Below are positions 1 through 8,175 of a DNA stretch of 64,000 bases, piece after piece. A program made the position numbers and the translations under genes. The notes under the pieces were generated by a model. It was not told the origin of the DNA, searched no databases, and saw only the letters and a program-made list of their open reading frames with translations. The DNA is taken from assembly GCA_016707605.1 (NCBI GenBank), contig JADJHJ010000011.1, positions 124,001-188,000 on the forward strand, given 5' to 3'. Positions within the stretch are counted from its first letter, which is position 1; each line of letters begins with the position of its first letter. Source of the stretch: Candidatus Promineofilum glycogenicum (GTDB lineage: Bacteria > Chloroflexota > Anaerolineae > Promineifilales > Promineifilaceae).

Positions 1-435
1 CAGGTCGGTTCCATCGGTGGCGATGGAGAAGATCTCGAAGTCGCCGTCGCGGTCGGAGGCGAAGACGACGCGCCGGAAGCCGCGGTCGGCCTTGGGGTGA
101 ATCTCGGCCGCCGGGCTGCTGGCCAGGCGCAACTGCAAGCGCAGCCCGCTGTCGGCGGTGAAGATCTCCCAGCCGGTGTCCGGGCCATAGCCGGCAATGG
201 CCCAACGACTCCAATCGAAGACGTAGTCGCCGGCGCGCGGCGCGGGCGAGTCGTCAATCGGGGGCGGCGCGGCCTCGCCGGGGCGCGGCGGGTCGGGCAG
301 GGCGTAGCCGGTCAACTGGTCATAGACCGACGGCGCGCGGGGCGGCGCTTCCGGCTGCGCGGCGGCCGACAAGGCCGCCAGCAGACAAAGCAACAGGACA
401 AGGGGGATCAGACGAAGCGGCTTCCAGGCGACCAT
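1..435 (-). CDS. Secreted TolB/PD40-type beta-propeller protein, 3' part outside window
   Basis: Reading leftward from ATG at 435 the frame stays open to the window edge (145 codons). The first 28 residues are a typical signal peptide (Arg near the N-terminus, a run of Leu/Val/Ala, then SAAAQ). After a Pro-rich stretch the last visible residues, VVFASDRDGDFEIFSIATDG, match the PD40 propeller blade motif (F-x-S-x-R-D-G-x-x-E-I) found in TolB-like proteins. The same blade type recurs in the gene at 34825. The protein is probably exported. Its full size and role cannot be seen because the 3' end is cut. Confidence 0.7.
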   Translation of the reverse strand, partial: MVAWKPLRLIPLVLLLCLLAALSAAAQPEAPPRAPSVYDQLTGYALPDPPRPGEAAPPPIDDSPAPRAGDYVFDWSRWAIAGYGPDTGWEIFTADSGLRLQLRLASSPAAEIHPKADRGFRRVVFASDRDGDFEIFSIATDGTDL

Positions 436-619
436 GATGATGCTCCCTCAGTAACGAGTGTGGCGCGGCGGTGGGTGGCGGGGCACGCTCAACGGTGGCC
501 GTCGACTCCCCGCCGGCCGGTTGAAAAGAACGCGTACCCTTATCATAATCCCTTTCCCCCCCGACGCAACCCACGCCCAAGGGTTTTCAGTAGTTACCTG
601 TGAACGTTTGTGAACATGA

Positions 620-702
620 ACCGTGGAGTGCGCATCTCAGATGCGCTCCGCTGGCCCGTCCGCATCTGAGGATGCGGACTCCACACTCTTTGACTACTGA
701 AA
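620..702. repeat. Dispersed GCATCTGAGGATGC repeat, copy A
   Basis: Two inverted pieces lie close together: GCGCATCTCAGATGCGC (a near-perfect palindrome) and CCGCATCTGAGGATGCGGAC, followed by a segment ending TTGACTACTGAAA. The same order, with the same TTGACTACTGAAA end, recurs at 61085-61170. Single units occur inside two coding regions (about 4630-4750 and 16970-17150). Confidence 0.7.
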
Positions 703-754
703 TACACTGACGCCACTGCCCACCGACCTACTGACCACTGAATACTGAATACTG

Positions 755-760
755 TATACT
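755..760 (+). promoter_or_regulatory. -10-like TATACT placed for a leaderless mRNA
   Basis: TATACT ends 8 nt before the ATG at 768 and there is no purine-rich ribosome site between them, so transcription would start at or next to the ATG. The gene at 38854 has the same arrangement (ACTGAATACTGTATACT, TATACT ending 7 nt before ATG). The -10 assignment is inference from sequence only. Confidence 0.4.
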
Positions 761-767
761 ATCCGCC

Positions 768-3005
768 ATGCTCCGCTTCACCGACTTCGCTCACCTGCCG
801 GAGATTGACGGACTGGTTCAGGAGTTAATCGCCGAGCCGTCCGGCCTGATCGTCGTCGCCGGGCTGGACGGCCGCCCGGCGCTGGAAGCCGCCGCCGGGC
901 CGACGCCCAACTTCCTGCCCAGCGGCCGGGCGACCATCTTTCGCGTTCTCGTCGGCGAACTGCTGGAGGCCCACCCGCGCCGCCGCTGCGTTGTCGTCGG
1001 CGAAGACCGCGACACGCTCCACGTTGCCCGGCGCTTCAAGTCGCGGGTCGAGTCCATCCAGGTCAGGCCGCCGCTGACGACGGACGAGGCTATCCGCGGC
1101 CTTTCCAGCCGCCCCGGTCTGCTGGTCATCGACCGGCTGACGGCCGGCAACCTGGACGCGGCCCTGGCCGTGGCCCGCGCCGGGGGGCTGGTCATCAGCC
1201 AACTGGACACGCTTTACTGCGGCGCGGTCGTCGCCCGCTACTTGCGCGAACTGGGGGCGGCGGCCGACGACCTGGCCGCGTTGCGCTGGGTGCTGAGCGT
1301 CCAGCGGCTGCCGGCGCTATGCCCCATCTGCAAGCAACCGGCGACCGTCTCAGCCGAGCAACTGGGGCAACTGGAGGCGTTCGGCCGCCGCTTCCCCGCC
1401 CTGGCCGCCCAGCACGCGCCGGGCGACGGCGGGGCGTTCTTCGCCCCCGGTCGCTGTGACGCCTGCCGCCAGACCGGCCGCCAGGGGGATGCCGCCGTCT
1501 TCGACCTCTTTCGCGCCGCGCCCGGCGACCTCGCCCCCACGACCAGCGCCCTACCGATGGAAGCCTACGCCTGGATGCTGGCCCAGCGCGGCCAACTGGC
1601 CCTGAGCGACGTGCTGGAGTTCGAGGCCGACCAGTTGCGCCGCGCCCACGCCCTGCTGATGACCGCCGAGCGGCGCGCGGCGGAGACGGCCGCCACCCTG
1701 GAGCGCCGTTCGGCCGAATTGGACACGGCCAACCGCCTGCTGAAGCAGCGCACGCGCGAAATCGTCTCGCTGGAGGGCATCGGCCAGGCGCTGCTGACCT
1801 GGAGCGACCTGAGCGAACTGGGGGCGCGTGTCGTGCGCGTGGCCGTTGAGTTATGTAAAGCCGACCGCGGCGCGCTCTACTACCTGCGCTCCCACGACTG
1901 GGCACAGGTGTTGGCCGCCCACGGCTGGCGCGAGGCGGAGATTGGTCTGGGGCTGGCCCGCAACGTCGTCTACGACGGCCTGTCGGAGCGCGACGCCCTG
2001 CCCTTCCTCGGCCCACCGCCGGGTATCCCCGTGCCGGCCGACGCGCCCCCCTTACGCGCCGGGTTGGCCGTGCCGCTGGTGGCCCACGGGCTACCCGCCG
2101 GGCTGATGCTCATCCAGTCCACCCGCCGGGCGCAGTTCGCGCCGGGCGAGACGGCCCTGCTGCAAACGCTGGCCGGCTACGCCGCCATCGCCATGCAGCG
2201 CGCCGGGCTGGTGGAGCAGTTGCAGCTCAAGGTCGAGGCGCTGGAAGAGGCGCAGGAGGGCATCGCCCAGAAGGAACGGCTGGAGCGCGAGCTGGAACTG
2301 GCCCGACAGGTGCAGCAGAGCATGTTGCCGCGCACCTTTCCCAGCGTGCCCGGCCTGGCCTTCGCCGCGGCCAACCTGCCGGCCCGCCACGTCGGCGGCG
2401 ACTTCTACGACGTCATCCGCCTGGACGACGACCGCGTGGGCCTGGTCATCGCCGACGTGTCGGACAAGGGCATGCCCGCCGCGCTCTACATGGCCCTGGC
2501 CCGCAGCCTCATCCTGGCCGAATCGCGCCAGTTCGCTTCGCCGGCGGCTGTGCTGGGCAACGTCAACCAGTTATTGCGCGAACTGGGCGAGCAGGACATG
2601 TTTGTGACCGTGTTCTACGGCGTGGTCGACTGCCACGCCGGGCGGCTGACCTACGCCCGCGCCGGGCACGACCGGCCGTTCCTCGTCCGCGACGGCGCGG
2701 TGCAGACGTTGGGCGGGCGGGGCATGGCCCTGGGCCTGTTCGGCGCGGATACGTTCTACGTCACCGAGGAGCGCCTGACGTTGCGGCCGGGCGACCGGCT
2801 GGTGCTCTACACCGACGGGCTGAGCGACGTGGTCGACCCGGCCGGGGCGATGTTCGACGGGGAACGGCTAAAGTCGCTGGTGCTGCGCCACACGGCCAAG
2901 TCGCCGGACGACTTCTGCCGCGCCTTGTTTGACGACCTGGCCGTCTATCAGGCGGGCGCAGCGCAGTTTGATGATATGGCGGTGGTGGTGGCGGCACTGG
3001 AATAG
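768..3005 (+). CDS. GspE-like (degenerate) / GAF / SpoIIE-type PP2C phosphatase
   Basis: A 745-residue protein in three parts. Residues about 15-250 resemble the C-terminal half of a type II secretion/type IV pilus ATPase (GspE/PilB): a lone GLIVVAGLDGRP where Walker A should be, then LCPICKQ (Cys185, Cys188) and GRCDACRQTGRQG (Cys230, Cys233), the GspE four-Cys zinc site. The Walker A Gly-Lys-Ser/Thr is absent, so ATP hydrolysis is unlikely. Residues about 335-485 are a GAF domain, followed by a coiled coil (about 490-530). Residues about 535-745 are a SpoIIE/RsbU phosphatase with its metal-binding acids (GGDFYDV, IADVSDKG, YTDGLSDV, FDDMAV). Known SpoIIE enzymes dephosphorylate anti-anti-sigma factors. 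The start has no ribosome site and may be leaderless. Confidence 0.88.
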   Translation: MLRFTDFAHLPEIDGLVQELIAEPSGLIVVAGLDGRPALEAAAGPTPNFLPSGRATIFRVLVGELLEAHPRRRCVVVGEDRDTLHVARRFKSRVESIQVRPPLTTDEAIRGLSSRPGLLVIDRLTAGNLDAALAVARAGGLVISQLDTLYCGAVVARYLRELGAAADDLAALRWVLSVQRLPALCPICKQPATVSAEQLGQLEAFGRRFPALAAQHAPGDGGAFFAPGRCDACRQTGRQGDAAVFDLFRAAPGDLAPTTSALPMEAYAWMLAQRGQLALSDVLEFEADQLRRAHALLMTAERRAAETAATLERRSAELDTANRLLKQRTREIVSLEGIGQALLTWSDLSELGARVVRVAVELCKADRGALYYLRSHDWAQVLAAHGWREAEIGLGLARNVVYDGLSERDALPFLGPPPGIPVPADAPPLRAGLAVPLVAHGLPAGLMLIQSTRRAQFAPGETALLQTLAGYAAIAMQRAGLVEQLQLKVEALEEAQEGIAQKERLERELELARQVQQSMLPRTFPSVPGLAFAAANLPARHVGGDFYDVIRLDDDRVGLVIADVSDKGMPAALYMALARSLILAESRQFASPAAVLGNVNQLLRELGEQDMFVTVFYGVVDCHAGRLTYARAGHDRPFLVRDGAVQTLGGRGMALGLFGADTFYVTEERLTLRPGDRLVLYTDGLSDVVDPAGAMFDGERLKSLVLRHTAKSPDDFCRALFDDLAVYQAGAAQFDDMAVVVAALE

Positions 3006-3067
3006 GGTTAAGGGACCAGGGAAAGTGTACTCTCCGCCTGGTTCCTATGGCCGTTCGCGTGCCAGTT

Positions 3068-3095
3068 TTGAATAGCGCCAGTTTGAAGTTATATT
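3068..3095 (+). promoter_or_regulatory. Promoter of the Phd/RelE operon
   Basis: TTGAAT (3068-3073), a 16-nt spacer and TATATT (3090-3095) lie in an AT-rich pocket 34 nt before the antitoxin ATG. Toxin-antitoxin promoters are usually autorepressed by the antitoxin. TTAT and ATAA pieces overlap the -10 and could form an operator, but no clear palindrome is visible. Confidence 0.55.
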
Positions 3096-3128
3096 ACACA
3101 AAATAACGAGCGTTAAAAGGTACAACAG

Positions 3129-3389
3129 ATGACAACAAAAATTATGCCCATCAGCGATCTACGCCGCAACGCCGGCGAAGTATTAAATGCTGTCCGGGAA
3201 GATGGTGAAGTCGTCTATATCACCCAGCATGGGCGACCGGCGGCCGTGTTGGTCGAGTATAAGCACTACGAGGCCATGCTGGCGCAACTGGAAGACATGG
3301 CCGATCTGGCAGCCATTGCAGCAGCGGCCGACGAGCCGGCGCGTGATTACGCCGATTTTCTGGCCGAACTGGGTCGTGGCGAAAGTTAA
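3129..3389 (+). CDS. Phd/YefM-family antitoxin
   Basis: An 86-residue protein beginning with the Phd/YefM DNA-binding fold (ISDLRRNAGEVLNAVREDGE, then VYITQHGRPAAVLVEYKHYE), where the G-R-P-A-A-V-L core is diagnostic. The acidic, Ala-rich C-terminal tail (about 55-86) would wrap the toxin. It sits 2 nt ahead of a RelE-type toxin gene and is preceded by AAAGG at a suitable distance. Antitoxins of this family neutralise the toxin and repress their own promoter. Codon use and GC are lower than in neighbouring genes, fitting a mobile accessory pair. Confidence 0.9.
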   Translation: MTTKIMPISDLRRNAGEVLNAVREDGEVVYITQHGRPAAVLVEYKHYEAMLAQLEDMADLAAIAAAADEPARDYADFLAELGRGES

Positions 3390-3391
3390 GC

Positions 3392-3649
3392 ATGTACCGC
3401 CTGCAGATCAAGCGCTCGGCCGAAGTAGATTTGCGACGTCTGGCCGAGCCGGTTTTCACGCGCATCAATGAGCGCATTCTGACCCTGCGCGAGCATCCGC
3501 GTCCAGCCGGCGTAAGAAAGCTGCAAGGTCAACAGGAAGGCTGGCGCATTCGCGTCGGTGATTACCGGGTTATTTACCTGATCGACGATGTCGAACAATT
3601 GATCACCATCGTGCGTGTGCGCCATCGCCGTGATGTCTATAAGGGGTAG
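3392..3649 (+). CDS. RelE/ParE-family mRNA interferase toxin
   Basis: An 85-residue basic protein with the RelE fold signatures: KRSAEVDLRRLAEPVFTRI near the N-terminus, then LQGQQEGWRIRVGDYRVIYL and a C-terminal VRVRHRRDVYKG. The R-V-G-D-Y-R-V-I-Y motif and the basic tail are typical of RelE toxins that cleave ribosome-bound mRNA. The start codon is 2 nt after the antitoxin stop, so the two are translated from one message. The length is normal and the gene looks intact. Confidence 0.9.
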   Translation: MYRLQIKRSAEVDLRRLAEPVFTRINERILTLREHPRPAGVRKLQGQQEGWRIRVGDYRVIYLIDDVEQLITIVRVRHRRDVYKG

Positions 3650-3659
3650 AACCCGGTTT

Positions 3660-4820
3660 CTACTGCCGATCAAAAAACTCAATCGTCCGCTCAATAAACC
3701 GCGCATCCCCATCCCCCCGAAACGTGTGCGGCTGGAGTTGATAGAAGTGGCACTCCGGCGCGTGGGGAATCTCGCCCGCCGCGCTCAACCCCGCCAGCGC
3801 CTCGCATAGCTGCCGCGACCAGGCCACGGGCACGACGTCATCGGCCTCGCTGTGGTGGACGGCCACGGCCGCCTCAATGCGGTCGAGATGGGCCGAGGGC
3901 GAGATGGCCGCCACCATCGCCGGCGACGCCCCCAGCTCGAAGCGCGCCCGCTCGCTGCCCACCCACTGGCGAATGCGACCGTAGTTCTGCGCCTCGTCGC
4001 CGCTCATCGAGCCGTAGACGACGGCCGCGCGCAGGTAGGGCGCGGGGTTGACCGTCAGCACCCGCAGCGCCACGCCGCCGCCCATGCTGTGACCCCACAG
4101 ATGTATCGCCTCGGCGTCGGCCCGCCGCAGCGTGCCCAGCGGGTCCTGGCTCTGCTGGCGGATGATGGCGATCAGGTTGAGCACGTCGGCGGCGTAGCCG
4201 ATGCGGAACGGGTCGGGGCCGCTGTCGGAGGGCGGATAGTTGCGGAAGTTGGGGTGGATGACGAAGTAGCCCGCCTCGGCCAGGGCGTCGGCGTAGCGCC
4301 GGGTATAGGCCACCGTCTCGTACTCGTCTGGGTCGATGTAGCCGTGGAGCACCAGGGCCACCGGGAAGTTGTCCCCCTCGTGGGGCACGTTCATGTAGCC
4401 GTAGATGGTCAGCCCGTCGCTGGGGTACTTAATCAGATAGCGGGCGAACGCCTCCGTCGTCTCTAGCGTGTCGACGATCTCGATCAGCCCGCCGCCGTAC
4501 TCCCGCGCGGCCAGGGCGTCGATGGTGAGCGGAGCATACGGGTCGGGAGTGGGTGTGGCGGGTGGCGAATGGCGGGTGGCGGTGGCGGTAGCGAGTGGCG
4601 AGTGGCGGGTGGCGGGTGGCAGGGTGGCGGTGGCGGCGTTCGCAGCCTCAGATGCGGACGGGGTGGCCCTAATCGCGGAGGCCACAGCCTCAGTTGCGGA
4701 CGGCACAGCATCGGCTGTCACAGAGTTCGCATCTGAGGCTGCGAACTCCGCAGGCCGGACCCCGCCACAGGCAACCAGCCCCAACGCCGCCAAAACGACC
4801 CATAAACGAAGCCGCACCAT
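3660..4820 (-). CDS. Alpha/beta hydrolase lipoprotein (prolyl oligopeptidase-like)
   Basis: A 386-residue protein from ATG at 4820, 2 nt after the stop of the upstream peptidase gene. An N-terminal lipobox (ALGLVACGG) predicts a lipoprotein. Residues about 25-90 are a low-complexity linker made largely of translated DNA repeats (ATRHSP units and copies of the GCCTCAGATGCGGAC repeat). The catalytic domain has an HGY oxyanion region, nucleophile GHSMGGG, acid in SEADDVVPV and His in LQPHTF, a complete Ser-Asp-His triad. The substrate is unknown; family members are esterases or peptidases. An in-frame upstream ATG at 4877 lies inside the preceding gene and is less likely. Confidence 0.85.
   Translation of the reverse strand: MVRLRLWVVLAALGLVACGGVRPAEFAASDANSVTADAVPSATEAVASAIRATPSASEAANAATATLPPATRHSPLATATATRHSPPATPTPDPYAPLTIDALAAREYGGGLIEIVDTLETTEAFARYLIKYPSDGLTIYGYMNVPHEGDNFPVALVLHGYIDPDEYETVAYTRRYADALAEAGYFVIHPNFRNYPPSDSGPDPFRIGYAADVLNLIAIIRQQSQDPLGTLRRADAEAIHLWGHSMGGGVALRVLTVNPAPYLRAAVVYGSMSGDEAQNYGRIRQWVGSERARFELGASPAMVAAISPSAHLDRIEAAVAVHHSEADDVVPVAWSRQLCEALAGLSAAGEIPHAPECHFYQLQPHTFRGDGDARFIERTIEFFDRQ
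4560..4755. repeat. DNA repeats inside a lipoprotein linker
   Basis: Two repeat kinds are translated within the hydrolase linker: GGCGAATGGCGGGTGGCGG-like tandem words (about 4560-4630) and CAGCCTCAGATGCGGACGG-like units (about 4638-4660, 4687-4706 and, inverted, 4727-4750). The second kind is the same family as at 620 and 16970. Confidence 0.65.
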
Positions 4821-4822
4821 GA

Positions 4823-5581
4823 TTAGCGCCGCCGGTACGTCTCCGGCGCGGGATAGACGCGCACCGTCACGCGCCATTCGGCGGCGCGCACGACGCGATA
4901 GGCGTGGCCGCGGCCGTAGATCTGGATACGCGTCGGATGGATGGCCAGCAGCGTGTCCTCGTCAATGGCCCAACCCTCGCTGACCAGCCCCCGCTGCACG
5001 GCGTGAATCAGCCGCGTCAGCGTGCCCCCCTGCCCGGCGTGAGCCTCCACCGCAAACGGCGCCAATCCCGCGCCGGGCCGCACCGTCAACGGCTCCAGCC
5101 CCTCACTGACCTCTTCGCTGAGGATGGGCCGCGGCATGTCGTCAGCCGTCTGCCAGCCGCCGAGAATGGCCCGCTCGGCGGCAACGACCGCCCCGGCCGA
5201 CGTGCCGCCATAGGGCAAAGCATTCTCGCGCAGGTAGTCGACCCAACTCAGATCGGTGCACAAGGCACGATGATACAACGGCGTCGACCCACCGCAGACG
5301 AACAGGCCGGCCGGGTTATGGGCCGCCACTTGCGCAGCGGTCAACGGCCGGTTGGGGTCAACGACGACCGGGATCAACCAGTCGGCCGGCACCGACAGCC
5401 CGGCAAAGAGGTCGCGGTAGTAATCGGCCGTGGCCTGCGCCTCGGCCTCCTCGTGGGCGGTGGCCACGATGAGCAGCGGGCGCGCCTGCACATTGGTTAA
5501 GTATGCCTGCGCGAAACGGCCAAAGGCGATTGAGCGGGCTTCCGGGTTGTCGCCGCCGCCATGCAAAAAAGTCGCTGACAT
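4823..5581 (-). CDS. Peptidase S51 (cyanophycinase/dipeptidase E-like)
   Basis: A 252-residue cytoplasmic protein. It starts with FLHGGGDN, has an LFVCGGSTPLYHRAL stretch and the S51 nucleophile elbow YGGTSAGAVV. These are the landmarks of the cyanophycinase/PepE family, whose Ser sits in G-T-S-A-G-A. The N-terminal half is a class I glutamine amidotransferase-like fold. It probably removes Asp-containing dipeptides or cleaves a polymeric substrate; which one cannot be decided. The hydrolase lipoprotein gene begins 2 nt after its stop, so the two form an operon. Confidence 0.85.
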   Translation of the reverse strand: MSATFLHGGGDNPEARSIAFGRFAQAYLTNVQARPLLIVATAHEEAEAQATADYYRDLFAGLSVPADWLIPVVVDPNRPLTAAQVAAHNPAGLFVCGGSTPLYHRALCTDLSWVDYLRENALPYGGTSAGAVVAAERAILGGWQTADDMPRPILSEEVSEGLEPLTVRPGAGLAPFAVEAHAGQGGTLTRLIHAVQRGLVSEGWAIDEDTLLAIHPTRIQIYGRGHAYRVVRAAEWRVTVRVYPAPETYRRR

Positions 5582-5740
5582 TCAAAGCTCCTTGACGGCC
5601 GCCGCACGATTGCCACCTGCAATAAGGCGAGCTGTCAGCGGCCACAGCGAGTTACTAAAATTGGTTATGGAGTCGGTGAAAGCGATGTTGCGTGGCCCAT
5701 TCTACACCGCCAACCACCACACAGCCAACAGCGGGGTGTG

Positions 5741-5762
5741 GCACAGGATTCTTATCCTGTGC
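5741..5762. repeat. ACAGGATTCTTATCCTGT palindrome, copy 1
   Basis: GCACAGGAT-TCTT-ATCCTGTGC, a perfect 9-bp stem with a 4-nt loop, ends exactly on the stop codon of the phosphatase gene (5762-5764). It could act as a terminator. The same element recurs at 44612-44677, 53076-53180 and 62412-62505. Confidence 0.8.
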
Positions 5763-7606
5763 TACATCTCGCGCCGCACAGCCAATAGCGTCACGTCGTC
5801 GAACGCCTCACGCTCACCGGTGTGGTCGCGCAGGGCGGCTTCGACGGCCGCCAGCGCCTCGCCGGCCGTGGCCGCGTCGCGCAGCAGCGCCTCCAGCCGC
5901 TCCAGCCCCAACTCCTCGCCGGCCGGGTTGCGAGCTTCGGTAGCGCCGTCGGTGTAGGCGAAGAGCATATCGTCGGGCGTCAGGCGCGTCTCGGCCAGCC
6001 AGTAGCCGGCATTGGGCAGCAAGCCGATGGCCGGGCCGGTTGGCTGTAACCGCTCGCGCACGGCGCGGCGGCCGTCGCGCAGGCGGCCGAGCACCAGCGG
6101 CGGGTTGTGGCCGGCGTTGACGTAGAGCAGCCGGCCGCTCTCCGGGTCAAGCACGGCCGCCCAGAGCGTGGCAAAGGCGTAGGTGTCGCCGTGGTTGCCG
6201 ATGAGATAGGCGTTGGTCAGCCGCACGGCATTGAGCAGCGCGCCGCGGTCGACGAAGGAGAAGGGGGTCATGGCCCCAACCCCCATCCCGGCCACGGCCG
6301 GCTCGGTGTGGTAGTAGTTCTGCTGGAACAGCGCCCGGAAGAGGCTGCGGATGATGGCCATGAACAGGGCCGCGGTGACGCCCTTGCCGACCACATCGGC
6401 GATGACCAGGGCGACGTGGCCGTGGGGCAGGGTGAAGGCATCGTAGAAGTCGCCGGCCACCTCCAGCGCAGGCTGGAAGTGGGACACCAGCTCCCAGCCC
6501 GGCGGGTTGGGCAGGCGGCTGGGCAGGAAGCTCAATTGAATCTCGCGCCCGATCTCCAACTCGCGCTTGTAGCGCAGCAAGTCGGCCTCGCGCTCGCGCA
6601 GCCGCCGGTTGTTGAGGACGATGGCCGCCAGCGACGCCAGCGCTTCGGCCACCTGCTGATGATAGCCGTCGAACGGGCCGACCTCACCCGTCAACGGATT
6701 CTGGCTGTTGGCCAGCAGCAGCGCGCCGACGATCTGGCCACTGCGCAAGGGGACGATGAGGCACGAACGCGCCCGGTAGGGCTGGAAGCGCTCCTCGAAG
6801 GCGATCAGCCGGCCCAGGTCGAAGCGCGCGCTGTGCAGGTCGGTCAGATTAACCGACTCGCCAGTCCGGGCGACGTGGGCCGGCAGGCTGTCGCCATTGG
6901 GCGCGCCGCTTTCCGGGTCGCTTAGCGGGATGGGCGCGAAGACATCCAGGCCGCCGGGCGGGTCGCTATAGGTGAAGTCGAGCGAGCGGATGTGGACGTA
7001 GCTGTAGTGCAGGCGGCCGGCGTCGTCGGCCAGATAGAGCGCGCCGGTGTCGGCATTGCAGATGGTCTGGGCTTCCTCGACGACGCGGGCGATGAGGCGG
7101 TCGTAGTCGGCCTCGGCCGACAGCGCCGCGCCCAGCGGCAGGATGACCAGCCGCAGGTCGTCGGCGATCTTCTCGATCTCGTTGAACGCGCCCAGGGCCA
7201 TTTGGGCCTGCTCTTGCAGTAATTTGCGCTGCAAGACGTTCTGCAGCCGGGCGCGCAAGAGGGTGTGCTGGTGGGGATGGGTGATGTAGTCGCTGGCCCC
7301 GTGCTCCACACAGCGCACCAGCCGGGCCAGCGACACGCCGGGGCGCGAGGTGATGACGACCGGCACGGCGTTGAGCGCCGGCTCGACCCGCCAGCCGCGC
7401 AGGAAGGCGTAGTCATCCCGTTCAGCCGCGCCCAGGTCGAGCAACACCAGATCGAACGCCCCGGCCCGCAACGCCTTGAGCGCCACCACCGGCTCCGACG
7501 GCGCGCGCTCCGCCCTCCAGCCCCACCCGGCAAACGGCCGCGTCAGCCGCCGGCTCTGGGCTTCGTTGTCGCCGATGATGAGAACGTGAACGGTGTGGAT
7601 GGGCAT
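5762..7606 (-). CDS. Receiver (degenerate) / GAF / SpoIIE-type PP2C phosphatase
   Basis: A 614-residue protein. Residues 1-125 form a response-regulator receiver with a phosphoacceptor-like Asp57 (LVLLDLG), but the acid pair is only half present (IIGDN) and the conserved Lys is His110 (YITHP), so normal phosphorylation is doubtful. Residues about 165-335 are a GAF domain. Residues about 360-614 are a SpoIIE/RsbU phosphatase (EVAGDFYDAF, IADVVGKG, YTDGATEARN, FDDVTLL). Its likely partners are STAS-domain anti-anti-sigma factors, and an RsbW-like kinase is encoded just upstream at 8175. The leader between them is filled with TTAGGGA and CTACTGACC repeats. Confidence 0.88.
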   Translation of the reverse strand: MPIHTVHVLIIGDNEAQSRRLTRPFAGWGWRAERAPSEPVVALKALRAGAFDLVLLDLGAAERDDYAFLRGWRVEPALNAVPVVITSRPGVSLARLVRCVEHGASDYITHPHQHTLLRARLQNVLQRKLLQEQAQMALGAFNEIEKIADDLRLVILPLGAALSAEADYDRLIARVVEEAQTICNADTGALYLADDAGRLHYSYVHIRSLDFTYSDPPGGLDVFAPIPLSDPESGAPNGDSLPAHVARTGESVNLTDLHSARFDLGRLIAFEERFQPYRARSCLIVPLRSGQIVGALLLANSQNPLTGEVGPFDGYHQQVAEALASLAAIVLNNRRLREREADLLRYKRELEIGREIQLSFLPSRLPNPPGWELVSHFQPALEVAGDFYDAFTLPHGHVALVIADVVGKGVTAALFMAIIRSLFRALFQQNYYHTEPAVAGMGVGAMTPFSFVDRGALLNAVRLTNAYLIGNHGDTYAFATLWAAVLDPESGRLLYVNAGHNPPLVLGRLRDGRRAVRERLQPTGPAIGLLPNAGYWLAETRLTPDDMLFAYTDGATEARNPAGEELGLERLEALLRDAATAGEALAAVEAALRDHTGEREAFDDVTLLAVRREM

Positions 7607-7610
7607 GGGA

Positions 7611-7755
7611 GGGGTTAGGGGTTAGGGATTAGGGATTAGGGATTAGGGATTAGGGATTAGTAACTACGAGCTACGAACTACAAGCTACGAACAAAGAGCG
7701 CGAGCAACGACTGACCTACTGACCTACTGACCTACTGAACACTGCCCACTGCCCA
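7611..7755. repeat. TTAGGGA array plus CTACGAAC and CTACTGACC words
   Basis: Between two minus-strand genes lie three simple-repeat blocks in a row: TTAGGGG/TTAGGGA units (about 7613-7660, at least six), CTACGAGCTACGAACTACAAG words (about 7663-7692) and ACTGACCTACTGACCTACTG words with CACTGCC units (about 7709-7756). No gene or ribosome site is visible in it. Confidence 0.75.
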
Positions 7756-8175
7756 CTACTCCAAATTCATCACAAACGTACTCCGATTCACGTCGCCATG
7801 ATGATCATAGGCGAAGTCGTCGACGCCCCACAGGGCCAGGAAGATGCCCAGGCCGCCGTCCTGCCGCTGCTCCAACGGTTGGTCGAGGTTGTCGGGCTGC
7901 GGCACCTGGCGCGGGTCGAACGGGCGGCCGGTGTCTTCCAGAAAGACGGCCAGCCGAGCGGTGTCGGCGTCGGCCCAGATAGTCAGGTCGCCCTGGCGTT
8001 CAGCTTCGGCGTAGCCGTGGACGACGATGTTGGTGGCGATCTCGTCCACGGCCAGCGACAGGCGATAGACGCCCTGTTCGCCCAGGCCGACGGCCGCGGC
8101 TGCCCAGGTCACGTAGTCCATCAATTGCGACAGCATTTCCGCGCGGCCGGGAACGGTCAATGGTTCGAGGATCAT
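7756..8175 (-). CDS. RsbW-like serine kinase / anti-sigma factor
   Basis: A 139-residue GHKL ATPase of the HATPase_c_2 (RsbW/SpoIIAB) kind. The N-box region reads LSLAVDEIATNIVVHGY, followed by FLEDTGRPFDP and DGGLGIFL, the G1 and G2 boxes. Such proteins bind sigma factors and phosphorylate anti-anti-sigma proteins that SpoIIE phosphatases reactivate. The ATG at 8175 overlaps the stop of glgX as ATGA, so translation is coupled to the glycogen debranching enzyme. A longer reading to 8259 would lie wholly inside glgX and is rejected. No sigma or STAS gene is present nearby. Confidence 0.85.
   Translation of the reverse strand: MILEPLTVPGRAEMLSQLMDYVTWAAAAVGLGEQGVYRLSLAVDEIATNIVVHGYAEAERQGDLTIWADADTARLAVFLEDTGRPFDPRQVPQPDNLDQPLEQRQDGGLGIFLALWGVDDFAYDHHGDVNRSTFVMNLE

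Larger units (their letters stand above)
436..767. other. Intergenic region with repeat and promoter-like sequence
   Basis: No credible gene lies here. The stretch separates two divergent genes. It holds a CGCATCTGAGGATGCGGACT-type repeat (about 622-700, a relative of the copy at 61085-61170), CTACTGACC words (about 722-750) and a TATACT box just before the gene at 768. Confidence 0.6.

Noticed and set aside
7611..7660. Telomere or chromosome end suggested by TTAGGGA units
   Set aside because: The array is short, internal and followed by ordinary genes; similar simple-word arrays of other kinds lie beside it.
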